DNA of 13,281 bases from WANQ01 sp964448055 (GCA_964448055.1 CAYUVB010000044.1:1-13281), one strand, 5' to 3'. Shown: positions 6,618-13,281, counted from the first letter of the stretch. Program-made: numbers and translations. Notes: generated from the letters alone by a model not told the origin.

Positions 6618-7595
6618 ATGGAGCTATTAACTAGTCATGTAGGCAGCTTCCCTCTGGATCCATTTGAGGATGCTGAAGAAGTGATTTTAAAGGACCTACA
6701 TAGTATAGGGCTAGATGTACCACCATATCCTCAACTAAGAAGCTTCATCGATATCTATCTTGAACCTTTAGCTAAGGCTGGACTAATTACTAAGAAAGGA
6801 GACTTCTATTTTGCTAACCCTAAGGAGTTATTAGAATCTAGACCCCCAAATATAAGAATACCAGAAGCTGAAAAAGCAATAGATGTTGTTAATAGGAGAA
6901 AACTAAGGTTTAAGAAGTTGAGAGCACCTATTACTGGTCCATTTACACTCGCCTCACGAGTATATTTCGATGATCCTGAGAAAGGACTTCGCGCAACAAT
7001 GATCTCTAAGCCGGATGTTATTTCATCGTTCTTTAAGGAGTATGTTATTAAGAGTGTAGAAGTAATGGCTAATCTTGGATATGGTTTCATAGTTATAGAT
7101 GAGCCCATACTAGGCATCATTGTTGGCAAGAGAAGGATCTTGTATGGTCATACAGCTGATTCAATTATTCAATTATTTGAGGAAATATACAAGCATAAGG
7201 CAGATGCTGATGGAGGTATACATGTATGTGGTAGAATTTCAGGTAAGCTTTTCGATGTACTGGTTCAAGTTACTAGGTTAAATGTACTTAATTTTGAATT
7301 CAAGGATACTCCAGAAAATATAGAAAGTATAAATGCTGAACTGCTTGAACAATACGATAAATACCTTGCGCCTGGTATTGCTAGCGCAAAGAAGCCTATC
7401 GTAGAGGATTACAACGATGTACTTAACTTGTTTACGAAGATATATAATTATGTAAAAGGTAGAGTTAACTATATATCAGCTGATTGCGGATTTGGCGGGC
7501 TTAAGGGTTCTGTAAGCGATCCTTGGGAAGCATATAGAATTGGTCTGAAGAAACTCGAGACCATAGTTAAGGTTGTAAGGAATTTCAAACATTAG
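6618..7595 (+). CDS. Core (folate-domain-free) methionine synthase, MetE C-terminal family
   Basis: This 325-residue protein corresponds only to the catalytic C-terminal barrel of cobalamin-independent methionine synthase (full MetE is about 750 residues). It opens with T-S-H-V-G-S-F-P, the usual start of that barrel. All four zinc ligands are visible: His202 and Cys204 in G-I-H-V-C-G, Glu227 in N-F-E-F-K-D, and Cys290 in S-A-D-C-G-F-G-G-L. The substrate-side motifs G-P-F-T-L-A (107-112) and I-D-E-P (160-163) are also present. Core synthases of this kind (families such as MesA, MesB and MesC) lack the folate-binding N-terminal half and are thought to take methyl from corrinoid proteins. A corrinoid gene sharing its promoter region makes that the likely donor here. 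GGTG lies five bases before the ATG. The stop abuts the convergent neighbour. A different homocysteine-like thiol acceptor cannot be excluded. Confidence 0.87.
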   Translation: MELLTSHVGSFPLDPFEDAEEVILKDLHSIGLDVPPYPQLRSFIDIYLEPLAKAGLITKKGDFYFANPKELLESRPPNIRIPEAEKAIDVVNRRKLRFKKLRAPITGPFTLASRVYFDDPEKGLRATMISKPDVISSFFKEYVIKSVEVMANLGYGFIVIDEPILGIIVGKRRILYGHTADSIIQLFEEIYKHKADADGGIHVCGRISGKLFDVLVQVTRLNVLNFEFKDTPENIESINAELLEQYDKYLAPGIASAKKPIVEDYNDVLNLFTKIYNYVKGRVNYISADCGFGGLKGSVSDPWEAYRIGLKKLETIVKVVRNFKH

Positions 7596-8744
7596 TTAAT
7601 TATCATTTATTTTGCCCTCTAAGTACGATTTAGCTATGAATTCTAAAAATTCTGATAGAGATCCCTTAAAGCCTTTACTACTTGCATATGCATANNNNNN
7701 NNNNNNNNNNNNNNNNNNNNNNNNNNNNNNNNNNNNNNNNNNNNNNNNNNNNNNNNNNNNNNNNNNNNNNNNNNNNNNNNNNNNNNNNNNNNNNAACTTT
7801 TCTCTTTCAACACCTAGTATATCAGCTAAGCCCGTCCATAATCCTTCTATCCACTTATTTCTCCATTCTTCAGCTGTTAGGGGTTGAGCTAATGGTCCAC
7901 GAATATCTCTTACTCTTAGATACCAATCCTCAAGTTCTTTGCATTCTATTATTATATTGGGTCTTTTTATTGGTGGATTAGAGCCTAGGTTTAGTATATT
8001 GAGTACTCTTCCACCATACACCATTATGTCGGGTCTTAATGCTGTATATAGTTTCCATGTACGTGTAAGGTCGTTTGTATCCTCCCATCCTATGGGCCTG
8101 GGAGCTTCTAAGAAGAAGCTGAGATACCCCCTACCAGGATTGTATGTTATAGTGTTTGGCGGAATAACTCCTATCTTCTGCTTACCCATTCTCTCTAGGG
8201 ATATGTACTTGTTTTCAGGATATACTATTACTCCTCCACGTTCTATTAGTTCTATTAATATGTTTAATAAAACCCAATCCTGATATATTGTTCTAAGATT
8301 TGTCCTGAACGAAGTTCTAATAGCTGCACCAGCTTTACGTTGATACTCCTCTATACTTAACCTACCACGTAATAAATCATGAGTATATATGAATATCTTT
8401 TTCTTTAAATGAGCTTCCACGTCTTCTATGAAGCTTCTAAGCTCTCTAGAAAACATTACATAATGGATACCACTTATTTTCTTCAATTCTTCAACGGTAT
8501 CTAAAAATATCTTAACCCACTTATATCCTAAGTCTATTAGTTCAGCTCCAAGTATATTGTAGATAAACATTACTTTAAGCTTCTCCTCTAACTTATAAAA
8601 TTCGTTTTTACTAATTGACTTTATGTTTACTCTTCCCTTAGAATCTACTTCTACATATTCCATTAACTCTTCGTAGACTTTTTGCCAAGTATCCTCTACC
8701 ATAGATGTAGTATTAGTCATTGCCTCGTTTGATGTAGACACCAT
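7596..8744 (-). CDS. Uncharacterised protein with PD-(D/E)XK-like nuclease motif, interrupted by an assembly gap
   Basis: I do not recognise the family. The first 170 residues look largely helical and charged, with no membrane segment. A mixed region follows, containing A-L-R-P-D-I-M-V-Y-G (235-244; Pro238, Asp239) and, 28 residues after the Asp, P-N-I-I-I-E-C-K-E (262-270; Glu267, Lys269). A hydrophobic strand ending in E-x-K after an upstream P-D is the layout of the PD-(D/E)XK nuclease fold, so DNA or RNA cleavage is a reasonable but unproven guess. A 100-N gap removes an unknown part near the C-terminus; the frame after the gap (ending SYLEGKINDN) is open but joined by assumption. The ATG at 8744 has AGGTGG almost touching it, so the next codon, a GTG at 8741, may be the real start. 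A TATA-like stretch at 8765-8772 could make the transcript leaderless. No methyltransferase or other defence gene is adjacent. Confidence 0.7.
   Translation of the reverse strand: MVSTSNEAMTNTTSMVEDTWQKVYEELMEYVEVDSKGRVNIKSISKNEFYKLEEKLKVMFIYNILGAELIDLGYKWVKIFLDTVEELKKISGIHYVMFSRELRSFIEDVEAHLKKKIFIYTHDLLRGRLSIEEYQRKAGAAIRTSFRTNLRTIYQDWVLLNILIELIERGGVIVYPENKYISLERMGKQKIGVIPPNTITYNPGRGYLSFFLEAPRPIGWEDTNDLTRTWKLYTALRPDIMVYGGRVLNILNLGSNPPIKRPNIIIECKELEDWYLRVRDIRGPLAQPLTAEEWRNKWIEGLWTGLADILGVEREKXXXXXXXXXXXXXXXXXXXXXXXXXXXXXXXXXXYAYASSKGFKGSLSEFLEFIAKSYLEGKINDN
7695..7794. other. Scaffold gap (100 N) inside the PD-(D/E)XK-like gene
   Basis: Exactly 100 unknown bases, matching the other gap in the window, so the length is probably a placeholder. 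The reading frame across it cannot be trusted. Confidence 0.95.
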
Positions 8745-8778
8745 ACCACCTTACATAATAGCAATAATATAGTCATAT

Positions 8779-8843
8779 GCCTCGGCGACGCCGACCCAAC
8801 CTTCATCCCTACAAGGTTCGTCCCGGTGGATCTCCTCATCGGC
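8779..8843 (-). ncRNA. Putative small structured RNA with a U4/box C/D-type kink-turn
   Basis: A segment of about 65% G+C (42 of 65 by hand count) stands out in an A+T-rich spacer, the classic sign of a structured RNA in a hyperthermophile. On the minus strand the ends read GCC-GAU-GA-GG and CC-GA-GGC. The outer stem GCC/GGC, three-base bulge, tandem GA/GA pairs and inner GG/CC stem form a textbook kink-turn, nearly the same as that of U4 snRNA and the expected binding site of L7Ae. In box terms AUGAGGA (8839-8833) is C-like and CCGA (8785-8782) is D-like, with a G-C pair replacing the usual U-U. Inside lies a hairpin AACCTT (8818-8813)/AAGGTT (8803-8798) with a nine-base loop, plus GAC/GTC. 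Length fits archaeal C/D sRNAs, and GGGAUGA (8810-8804) could be C', but no good D' box is seen. It may instead be a leader of the downstream gene. Confidence 0.55.
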
Positions 8844-8860
8844 TATAAGCCTCTTGGTCT

Positions 8861-8870
8861 AAGTATAATC
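8861..8870 (-). promoter_or_regulatory. TATA-like element for the putative kink-turn RNA
   Basis: The minus strand reads GATTATACTT. Its centre near 8866 predicts a transcript start at about 8840-8843, within a base or two of the outer GCC of the kink-turn. This fit is what suggests an independently transcribed RNA. A second TATA-like stretch at 8844-8849 would start inside the structure and is less attractive. Confidence 0.35.
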
Positions 8871-8947
8871 ATATGTTACAGGGTTCTTATTTAGTATTAC
8901 TTCACATAATCTAGCCATGTATAATAGAACTTAATACTCGAGCTAAG

Positions 8948-8957
8948 ATAAATATTA
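8948..8957 (+). promoter_or_regulatory. TATA-like element for the KaiC-like/moaB operon
   Basis: The sequence ATAAATATTA predicts a transcript start near 8978 and a very short leader. An AGGTG ribosome site at 8979-8983 sits eight bases before the ATG at 8992. Confidence 0.35.
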
Positions 8958-8991
8958 TTATTTGGTGCTATACCTGATAGGTGCTTAGACT

Positions 8992-9813
8992 ATGGAAGAC
9001 TATATTGAAAGGCTAAGTACTGGTATATCAGAGTTTGATCAGATAATTGAAGGAGGAATACCCAGGGGGTTCTTTGTAGCTGTTGTAGGAGAGCCTGGAA
9101 CTGGTAAGAGTATCTTTTGTCAACACTTTATTGCTGAAGGCATACGTGTAGGCGATAAGAATATCTATGTTACTACTGAAGAATCACGTGAAAGTATTAT
9201 AAGACAAGCATTACAGTTTGGATGGGATTTTAGGAAAGCTATTGATGAGGGTAAACTTATAATAATCGATGCTCTCATGGGTCGTCATGACGAGCCTTGG
9301 AGTCTCAATAGTCTTGATGTTGAAGAACTGGTTAATAAGATAATTGAAGCTAAGAAATATCTTGGTTATGGTAGGGCTAGGCTTGTAGTTGATAGTATGA
9401 GTGCATTCTGGCTTGATAAACCAGCAATGGCTAGGAAGTATAGTTATTTCGTTAAAAGAGTGCTTGCCCGATGGGATTTCACGGCATTACTTGTATCTCA
9501 ATATGCTGTAACAACTAGCCTTGGCTTCGGCTTTGGTATAGAACATGTAGCTGATGGTATAGTAAGGTTTAGACGTATAGTTGTAGGAGGCGTATTGAAG
9601 CGTTATGTTATAGTTGAAAAGATGAGGCAAACGGATCATGATCTAAGAATGTATGAAGTACAGATAGTAAAAGGTAAAGGTATAGTACTAAAAGGCCCTG
9701 TAAAAGCGCGAAGAGAGGATTTTGCACTACCACGTAGGGTTTGGCTTAAAATGCTTGAAAGTGAGATGTTGCGTGAAATAGAAGTACCTGGTGAAGAAGT
9801 AAATGAGTCATAA
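8992..9813 (+). CDS. Single-domain KaiC-like RecA-superfamily ATPase (archaeal RadA paralogue)
   Basis: This is a 273-residue P-loop ATPase of the KaiC/RadA group. It opens with the S-T-G-I-S-E-F-D-Q-I-I-E-G-G-I-P-R-G approach helix typical of KaiC domains, followed by Walker A G-E-P-G-T-G-K-S (33-40), the catalytic-Glu strand Y-V-T-T-E-E-S (59-65), and Walker B L-V-V-D-S (131-135). There is one domain rather than the two of cyanobacterial KaiC, and no N-terminal helix-hairpin-helix region as in RadA. Archaeal proteins of this kind act as recombinase paralogues in repair or as signalling ATPases; which applies here cannot be told from sequence. The C-terminal 30 residues are a charged tail without a motif I recognise. 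Its end overlaps moaB by 11 bases, so the two are translationally linked. Confidence 0.85.
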   Translation: MEDYIERLSTGISEFDQIIEGGIPRGFFVAVVGEPGTGKSIFCQHFIAEGIRVGDKNIYVTTEESRESIIRQALQFGWDFRKAIDEGKLIIIDALMGRHDEPWSLNSLDVEELVNKIIEAKKYLGYGRARLVVDSMSAFWLDKPAMARKYSYFVKRVLARWDFTALLVSQYAVTTSLGFGFGIEHVADGIVRFRRIVVGGVLKRYVIVEKMRQTDHDLRMYEVQIVKGKGIVLKGPVKARREDFALPRRVWLKMLESEMLREIEVPGEEVNES

Positions 9814-10300
9814 GGATCGTGTTGTAGATAGAGTAGACTTTGTATTAATAGTTACAAGCGATAGAGTATACAAAGGTGAGGTTGAAGACAAAATCACACC
9901 CATGGTTAGAAACTTGTTAGCAACTAGTAATAAGTTTAGATTGGTCTATTCTATTGTGGTACCAAATAATTATGATCTAATTAGGAATAAAGTTGAAGAA
10001 GGATTGTCCAAAGCCGATGTGATTATAATTACTGGTGGTACTGGCGTTAGTTCAAAGGATCTTATTGTTAAAGTAGTTGACTCATTTGATGGATACGATT
10101 TACCTGGCTTTGGTGAATTATTTAGATTTCTATCATGGGAACAAGTAGGTGCTAGAGCATGGCTTAGCCGTGCAAAAGCTCGTATAGTTCGTGGTAAGGT
10201 TTTACTCGCGCTACCGGGGTCACCTAATGCTGTTAGATTAGCTCTTGAGAAGCTTGTCTTACCTGTAATAGATCACTTAATCTGGGAGCTAAGGCACTAA
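9803..10300 (+). CDS. moaB: Molybdopterin adenylyltransferase MoaB/MogA family
   Basis: The 165-residue protein has the MoaB fold. It is expected to adenylylate molybdopterin before insertion of molybdenum or, likely in a hyperthermophile, tungsten. Visible signatures are L-I-V-T-S-D-R (15-21), V-I-I-I-T-G-G-T-G-V-S-S-K-D (73-86), L-P-G-F-G-E-L-F-R-F-L-S-W near 99-111, G-A-R-A-W-L-S-R-A, and the C-terminal A-L-P-G-S-P-N-A-V. The length is typical for archaeal MoaB. The start is inside the upstream KaiC-like gene, with GGTG nine bases before the ATG. Its last four bases overlap the end of the convergent tmcA. No molybdenum or tungsten enzyme lies in the window, so the cofactor must serve genes elsewhere. 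Confidence 0.93.
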   Translation: MSHKDRVVDRVDFVLIVTSDRVYKGEVEDKITPMVRNLLATSNKFRLVYSIVVPNNYDLIRNKVEEGLSKADVIIITGGTGVSSKDLIVKVVDSFDGYDLPGFGELFRFLSWEQVGARAWLSRAKARIVRGKVLLALPGSPNAVRLALEKLVLPVIDHLIWELRH

Positions 10301-12768
10301 GACGTAAGATACCTTAGTTCTACTCCTGGTTTACTATTCTCATCCCTACCGTAGAAGTGTTTCAACATTATTCTTGCTATTTCCTTAACCTCCTCCATAA
10401 CCTTTACTCTTCTCGTCTTAAGCTCATCTGCTACCCTATCCCAGCTTCTACCTTGAAGTATCTTGGCAACAAGTATGTATTCTTTTCTATCACTGAGCTC
10501 GGGTCTTTCATTTTCGCTCATAAGCCAATAAGCTTTAGCTAGTTCATGCATTATATCACATGCTGCTTCATAAGTCATAGGTCCATACGAGTATATCCAT
10601 AGTCTATCTTGCTGAATTTTTGTAAGTCTTGGCTTGTATCCTGGTATTATTGGTTCTTTTCTTCTAAGTATCATTAATGCAACTTCAGTTTCGAGGTCTC
10701 GGTAAGTATCATGTAAACTGTTGAGTAGTTTCCACCGGAACTCACGGTTCGCTATCTCTACCATCTCTTTTACTTTAGTTGATATAGGCTTAAGTACAAG
10801 TATTGTGTATTCACCACTAACTGGATGTCTATCTGGTGATAAGTGCACTGGTAAGAATCCATTCTTAAGCCAGAATCTTAGTAATTGTTCATTTACTCCA
10901 AAGCCACTGCCAACCCAGTCATATCCTTTCTCTAATGCTTCCCTAAATATTTCTTCCAACATCCTGCTACCTATACCCTTACCTTGAACTGATGGGTGTG
11001 TTGCTATTCTGACTATTCTCAAACCTTTGGTCTTAGCAAAATCTCTTATCCTTAGGTGTTTTAGGAATCTATCGGGTATAATGTTGCCTGGTATTCTCCC
11101 ACCTTTTAATAAGTCATCTATCATGTCATCGGGTATTGGTCCTTCTTCAGCTAATTGTACCGAGCATACTACTTTCCTTGAAGGGAGAACTAGGGCTCTG
11201 ACCATGTGGTGAGGGGCGTCTGCCATCATACCTAGATCGTCTGGCTCGTTACGGTAATGTGCAAGAACATATATACCAAATAACTGTCTTAGTGTTTCTT
11301 CCCCCTCCTTACTAAATAGCCACTCTGGATCCGGTTTTATGTACTTAAATTCACCTTTCTTTATAGCTTCTAGATCGTGTTCATCTAGTTCTGCTGGTTC
11401 TGCATCTAGTAGAAGTGTCTTAAACTGCCATGTCTCTATCGGATCGTCTCTTGCATACCTAATGGGTTCTTCCATTTCGTATAGGTATAGTCTCGTGTTA
11501 GGGTCTTCTTTTAGTCTTTTAAGGAATCTTACTGAAAAGCCCCTACCAGCTCCTTCATATCCGTGTATTGTTGTTGCAAAGATTGTTCTCTTATGGTTTA
11601 ACCATATCGAGTGTAGCAATGGTACGTGTATGCCTGCTGCCTCGTCAACAACAACTATGTCTGCACTCATTTTTGGTATATTTATTGGTTCCCAGTACTC
11701 GATACTGAACCTCTCTCCATTAAGTTCTATTACTTTTCCTCCTCTCTTTATAACCTTGTACTTGTACCCTAGCTTATCTAAAGTCTTTGATGCTAATTCC
11801 ATAAGCGATTGAACGTTGGAAGCACTTGGTGCTGTAACTAGTACACGTACACGATGTTTAACCTTTAGTAGTTCATGAATTAATCCAACAACGCCTATAC
11901 CTGTAGCACAAGATTTACCTCTACCTCTATCAGCTGTTATTACTATCGCTACTCTTTTCCTAGGTTTTTCAACTAGCTCTTCTAGTAATTTTATAACATT
12001 AACTTGGTCTTGAGTTAATGCCATACTATATACTTCTAATGGAAATATTCTCTTCTCGGGTATCTTCAACTCACGTTTAATATATTCCTTTCCTTCATAA
12101 GGTGCCGCCTTAAGTACTCTTCTTGCATCTGCATCGTAAACATATATTCCTTCATGCTCCATTATTTTGCGTTTAACCCACGTTATGAATATATGACGTG
12201 GCTCAGGTTTTTGAGGGATAGTTAAGGTCTTCTTAAACAATGTCATCATTGTATCCCATTCTTTCCATGAGGGTACCATTAGGATTACTAGACCTCCGCC
12301 TTCAACAGTACCTACTAATCTACCAAGATCATTCGGTTTTAGATCATTAACTAGGTCTAGAACCAATGCTTTAAATGTTGTACCAAGGTATGTTTCGCTT
12401 TCTTCATACATTATTATCTTCAGCTTTATGCTCTTGGTCTTCTCCTTAACTATCTCCTTAACTATGTCTTTCCTTATTCTCGCATCACCAAATTCATGAT
12501 GAAATACATAAAGTACTGGTAGTTCCTCCTTCCTCTTGAGTTTAAGTCTATAAAATTTATCAAATACTATTAATGCACGTGCAACTAGAGCACCCATGGT
12601 GTAAGGATCGCTTCCAGATACTACTAGCATTCTCCTATGTCTAGCTTTAACAGCGTTCTCCATGTCTTTAAACAACTTCTTTAGTAACCTTGTATAACTT
12701 GAAGGAACATACTTCGTATAATTCTTAATTACGTCTCTTACAGTTACTACATCCTCGCTTTCAGGCAA
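10297..12768 (-). CDS. tmcA: RNA cytidine acetyltransferase TmcA (ac4C; NAT10/Kre33 family)
   Basis: This 823-residue enzyme acetylates cytidine to N4-acetylcytidine using acetyl-CoA and ATP. The bacterial enzyme acts on the elongator tRNA-Met wobble base, while archaeal members can modify many tRNA and rRNA sites, which helps RNA at high temperature. Domains in order are: the N-terminal DUF1726-type region (about 40-200), a helicase-like domain with Walker A T-A-D-R-G-R-G-K-S (278-286) and Walker B V-V-V-D-E-A-A-G (372-379), a GNAT acetyltransferase domain with R-I-A-T-H-P-S-V-Q-G-K-G-I-G-S-R-M-L (587-604), and the tRNA-binding C-terminal part. All parts look intact and length is normal. The start is a TTG at 12768, supported by AGAGGTG at 12783-12777, eight bases upstream, and a TATA-like element before it. 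It is convergent with moaB, with a four-base overlap. Confidence 0.94.
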   Translation of the reverse strand: MPESEDVVTVRDVIKNYTKYVPSSYTRLLKKLFKDMENAVKARHRRMLVVSGSDPYTMGALVARALIVFDKFYRLKLKRKEELPVLYVFHHEFGDARIRKDIVKEIVKEKTKSIKLKIIMYEESETYLGTTFKALVLDLVNDLKPNDLGRLVGTVEGGGLVILMVPSWKEWDTMMTLFKKTLTIPQKPEPRHIFITWVKRKIMEHEGIYVYDADARRVLKAAPYEGKEYIKRELKIPEKRIFPLEVYSMALTQDQVNVIKLLEELVEKPRKRVAIVITADRGRGKSCATGIGVVGLIHELLKVKHRVRVLVTAPSASNVQSLMELASKTLDKLGYKYKVIKRGGKVIELNGERFSIEYWEPINIPKMSADIVVVDEAAGIHVPLLHSIWLNHKRTIFATTIHGYEGAGRGFSVRFLKRLKEDPNTRLYLYEMEEPIRYARDDPIETWQFKTLLLDAEPAELDEHDLEAIKKGEFKYIKPDPEWLFSKEGEETLRQLFGIYVLAHYRNEPDDLGMMADAPHHMVRALVLPSRKVVCSVQLAEEGPIPDDMIDDLLKGGRIPGNIIPDRFLKHLRIRDFAKTKGLRIVRIATHPSVQGKGIGSRMLEEIFREALEKGYDWVGSGFGVNEQLLRFWLKNGFLPVHLSPDRHPVSGEYTILVLKPISTKVKEMVEIANREFRWKLLNSLHDTYRDLETEVALMILRRKEPIIPGYKPRLTKIQQDRLWIYSYGPMTYEAACDIMHELAKAYWLMSENERPELSDRKEYILVAKILQGRSWDRVADELKTRRVKVMEEVKEIARIMLKHFYGRDENSKPGVELRYLTS

Positions 12769-12823
12769 TGAAGGAACACCTCTGATTCACTTAGTTCACT
12801 GCAACTATTGCATTAGCATTGCT

Positions 12824-12834
12824 TATTTTTAAAT
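12824..12834 (-). promoter_or_regulatory. TATA-like element for tmcA
   Basis: The minus strand reads ATTTAAAAATA. It predicts a transcript start near 12803 and a leader of about 35 bases that holds the AGAGGTG ribosome site. The rest of the 12769-12943 spacer shows no gene; its right part is the 3' flank of the ATPase gene and contains only short T-runs on the minus strand. Confidence 0.4.
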
Positions 12835-12943
12835 CTTGTATGAATACTATGTAACATAAGATTACTTTTTCAGGAATAATCTTGAATTCTCCATTAAAAA
12901 CACTTAAAGAGTATAAAATAGGTAGATAATTGTTAATTTATGG

Positions 12944-13281
12944 TTACATAGCCATTCTCTTTAATTCGCGAGCCAGTCTTTCGTATCTTAGTATATCCTC
13001 CCTTGTAAGGCTTGGCGGTATAGCTTTTAGTGCCTTGAGGAAGTGCTCCATTCTTACTGGTCTTATCTTAAATTCTTCTCTAAGCGCTATCATCGCTGCT
13101 TCACGACATACAGCTTCTATGTCTGCACCGGTATAACCTTCAGTCATCTCTGCCAACTTGTCTAAGTCAACATCTTCCGCTAAAGGCATATTACGAGTGT
13201 GTATTCTGAATATTTGTAGCCTTGCCTCCTTGTCTGGTGGTGGTACGTAAATTAGTCTATCAAATCTTCCTGGTCTTAGTA
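12944..13281 (-). CDS. CDC48/VAT-type AAA+ ATPase, C-terminal end (runs off right edge)
   Basis: This is the last 112 residues of a AAA ATPase whose main part lies beyond the right edge. The visible part starts in the second region of homology, L-R-P-G-R-F-D-R-L-I-Y-V-P-P-P-D, whose arginine is the arginine finger. It continues with the lid domain: M-P-L-A-E-D-V-D-L-D-K-L-A, T-E-G-Y-T-G-A-D-I-E-A-V-C-R-E-A-A and a final helix with Y-E-R-L-A-R-E-L-K-R-M. These are hallmarks of the D2 domain of archaeal CDC48/VAT unfoldases, which feed proteins to the proteasome or remodel complexes. A single-domain proteasome-activating ATPase is less likely because the C-terminus lacks the usual H-b-Y-x ending and instead ends R-M-A-M. 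An internal ATG at 13189 is not the start. Confidence 0.85.
   Translation of the reverse strand, partial: LRPGRFDRLIYVPPPDKEARLQIFRIHTRNMPLAEDVDLDKLAEMTEGYTGADIEAVCREAAMIALREEFKIRPVRMEHFLKALKAIPPSLTREDILRYERLARELKRMAM

Noticed and set aside
2513..7595. Methanogenesis or methylotrophic (methylamine/methanol) operon
   Set aside because: Only MtrH of the Mtr complex is present, with no Mcr genes and no MtaB/MttB-type substrate methyltransferase; the acceptor enzyme is a MetE-type synthase.
7596..8744. Restriction-modification or other defence system
   Set aside because: A nuclease-like motif alone is not enough; no methyltransferase, helicase, CRISPR repeat or toxin partner is adjacent.
8771..8860. 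tRNA gene in the G+C-rich patch
   Set aside because: No seven-base acceptor stem or TPsiC arm with a proper T-loop could be folded on either strand; GGTTCG occurs but without a pairing stem.
11339..11812. Plus-strand open frame of 157 codons
   Set aside because: Lies wholly antisense to the helicase domain of tmcA; Ser-rich composition typical of a shadow frame.

Overview
The window reads as a scaffold from a hyperthermophilic or thermophilic anaerobic crenarchaeote (Thermoproteota, Desulfurococcales-like). The evidence is archaeal-only or crenarchaeal-style genes: an AGOG-type 8-oxoguanine glycosylase, a single-domain KaiC/RadA paralogue, an archaeal TmcA, a CDC48/VAT-type AAA ATPase and a winged-helix regulator. 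The DNA is A+T-rich, the promoters look archaeal (TATA-like), and ribosome sites are of the GGTG/GAGGTG kind. Two runs of exactly 100 N show it is a gapped draft scaffold, possibly a metagenome bin.

Layout. Positions 1-158 (minus) hold the N-terminus of a winged-helix regulator. Positions 402-2378 (plus) hold pyroglutamyl peptidase, AGOG DNA glycosylase and a small PDCD5-like protein. Positions 2513-7595 hold a corrinoid methyl-transfer island: an MtrH-like pterin methyltransferase (broken by a gap) and a MetF with an N-terminal MetV-like Cys domain run on the plus strand. They converge on a minus-strand operon of a B12-binding corrinoid protein and a RACo-like corrinoid activator. A folate-domain-free 'core' methionine synthase is divergent from the corrinoid gene. 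Positions 7596-8744 (minus) hold an unassigned protein with a PD...ECK nuclease-like motif, also broken by a gap. Just upstream of it, on the same strand, is a G+C-rich segment that folds with a textbook U4/box C/D-type kink-turn (about 8779-8843), probably a small structured RNA. Positions 8992-10300 hold a KaiC-like ATPase overlapping moaB. Positions 10297-12768 (minus) hold tmcA, and the right edge (minus) holds the C-terminus of a CDC48/VAT ATPase.

How the genes work together. The most interesting reading is that 2513-7595 encodes a cobalamin-dependent methionine synthase taken apart into separate proteins. MetF would make the methyl-pterin. MtrH would move the methyl to Co(I) of the corrinoid protein. 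The core MetE, with all four zinc ligands visible, would pass it to homocysteine. The RACo-like 2Fe-2S/ATPase protein would rescue Co(II). These are the four jobs done by the four modules of bacterial MetH. The assignment of each protein to its family is strong; the pathway as a whole is inference from gene content and arrangement. No CODH/ACS, MtrA-G membrane complex or substrate-specific methylamine/methanol methyltransferase is present in the window.
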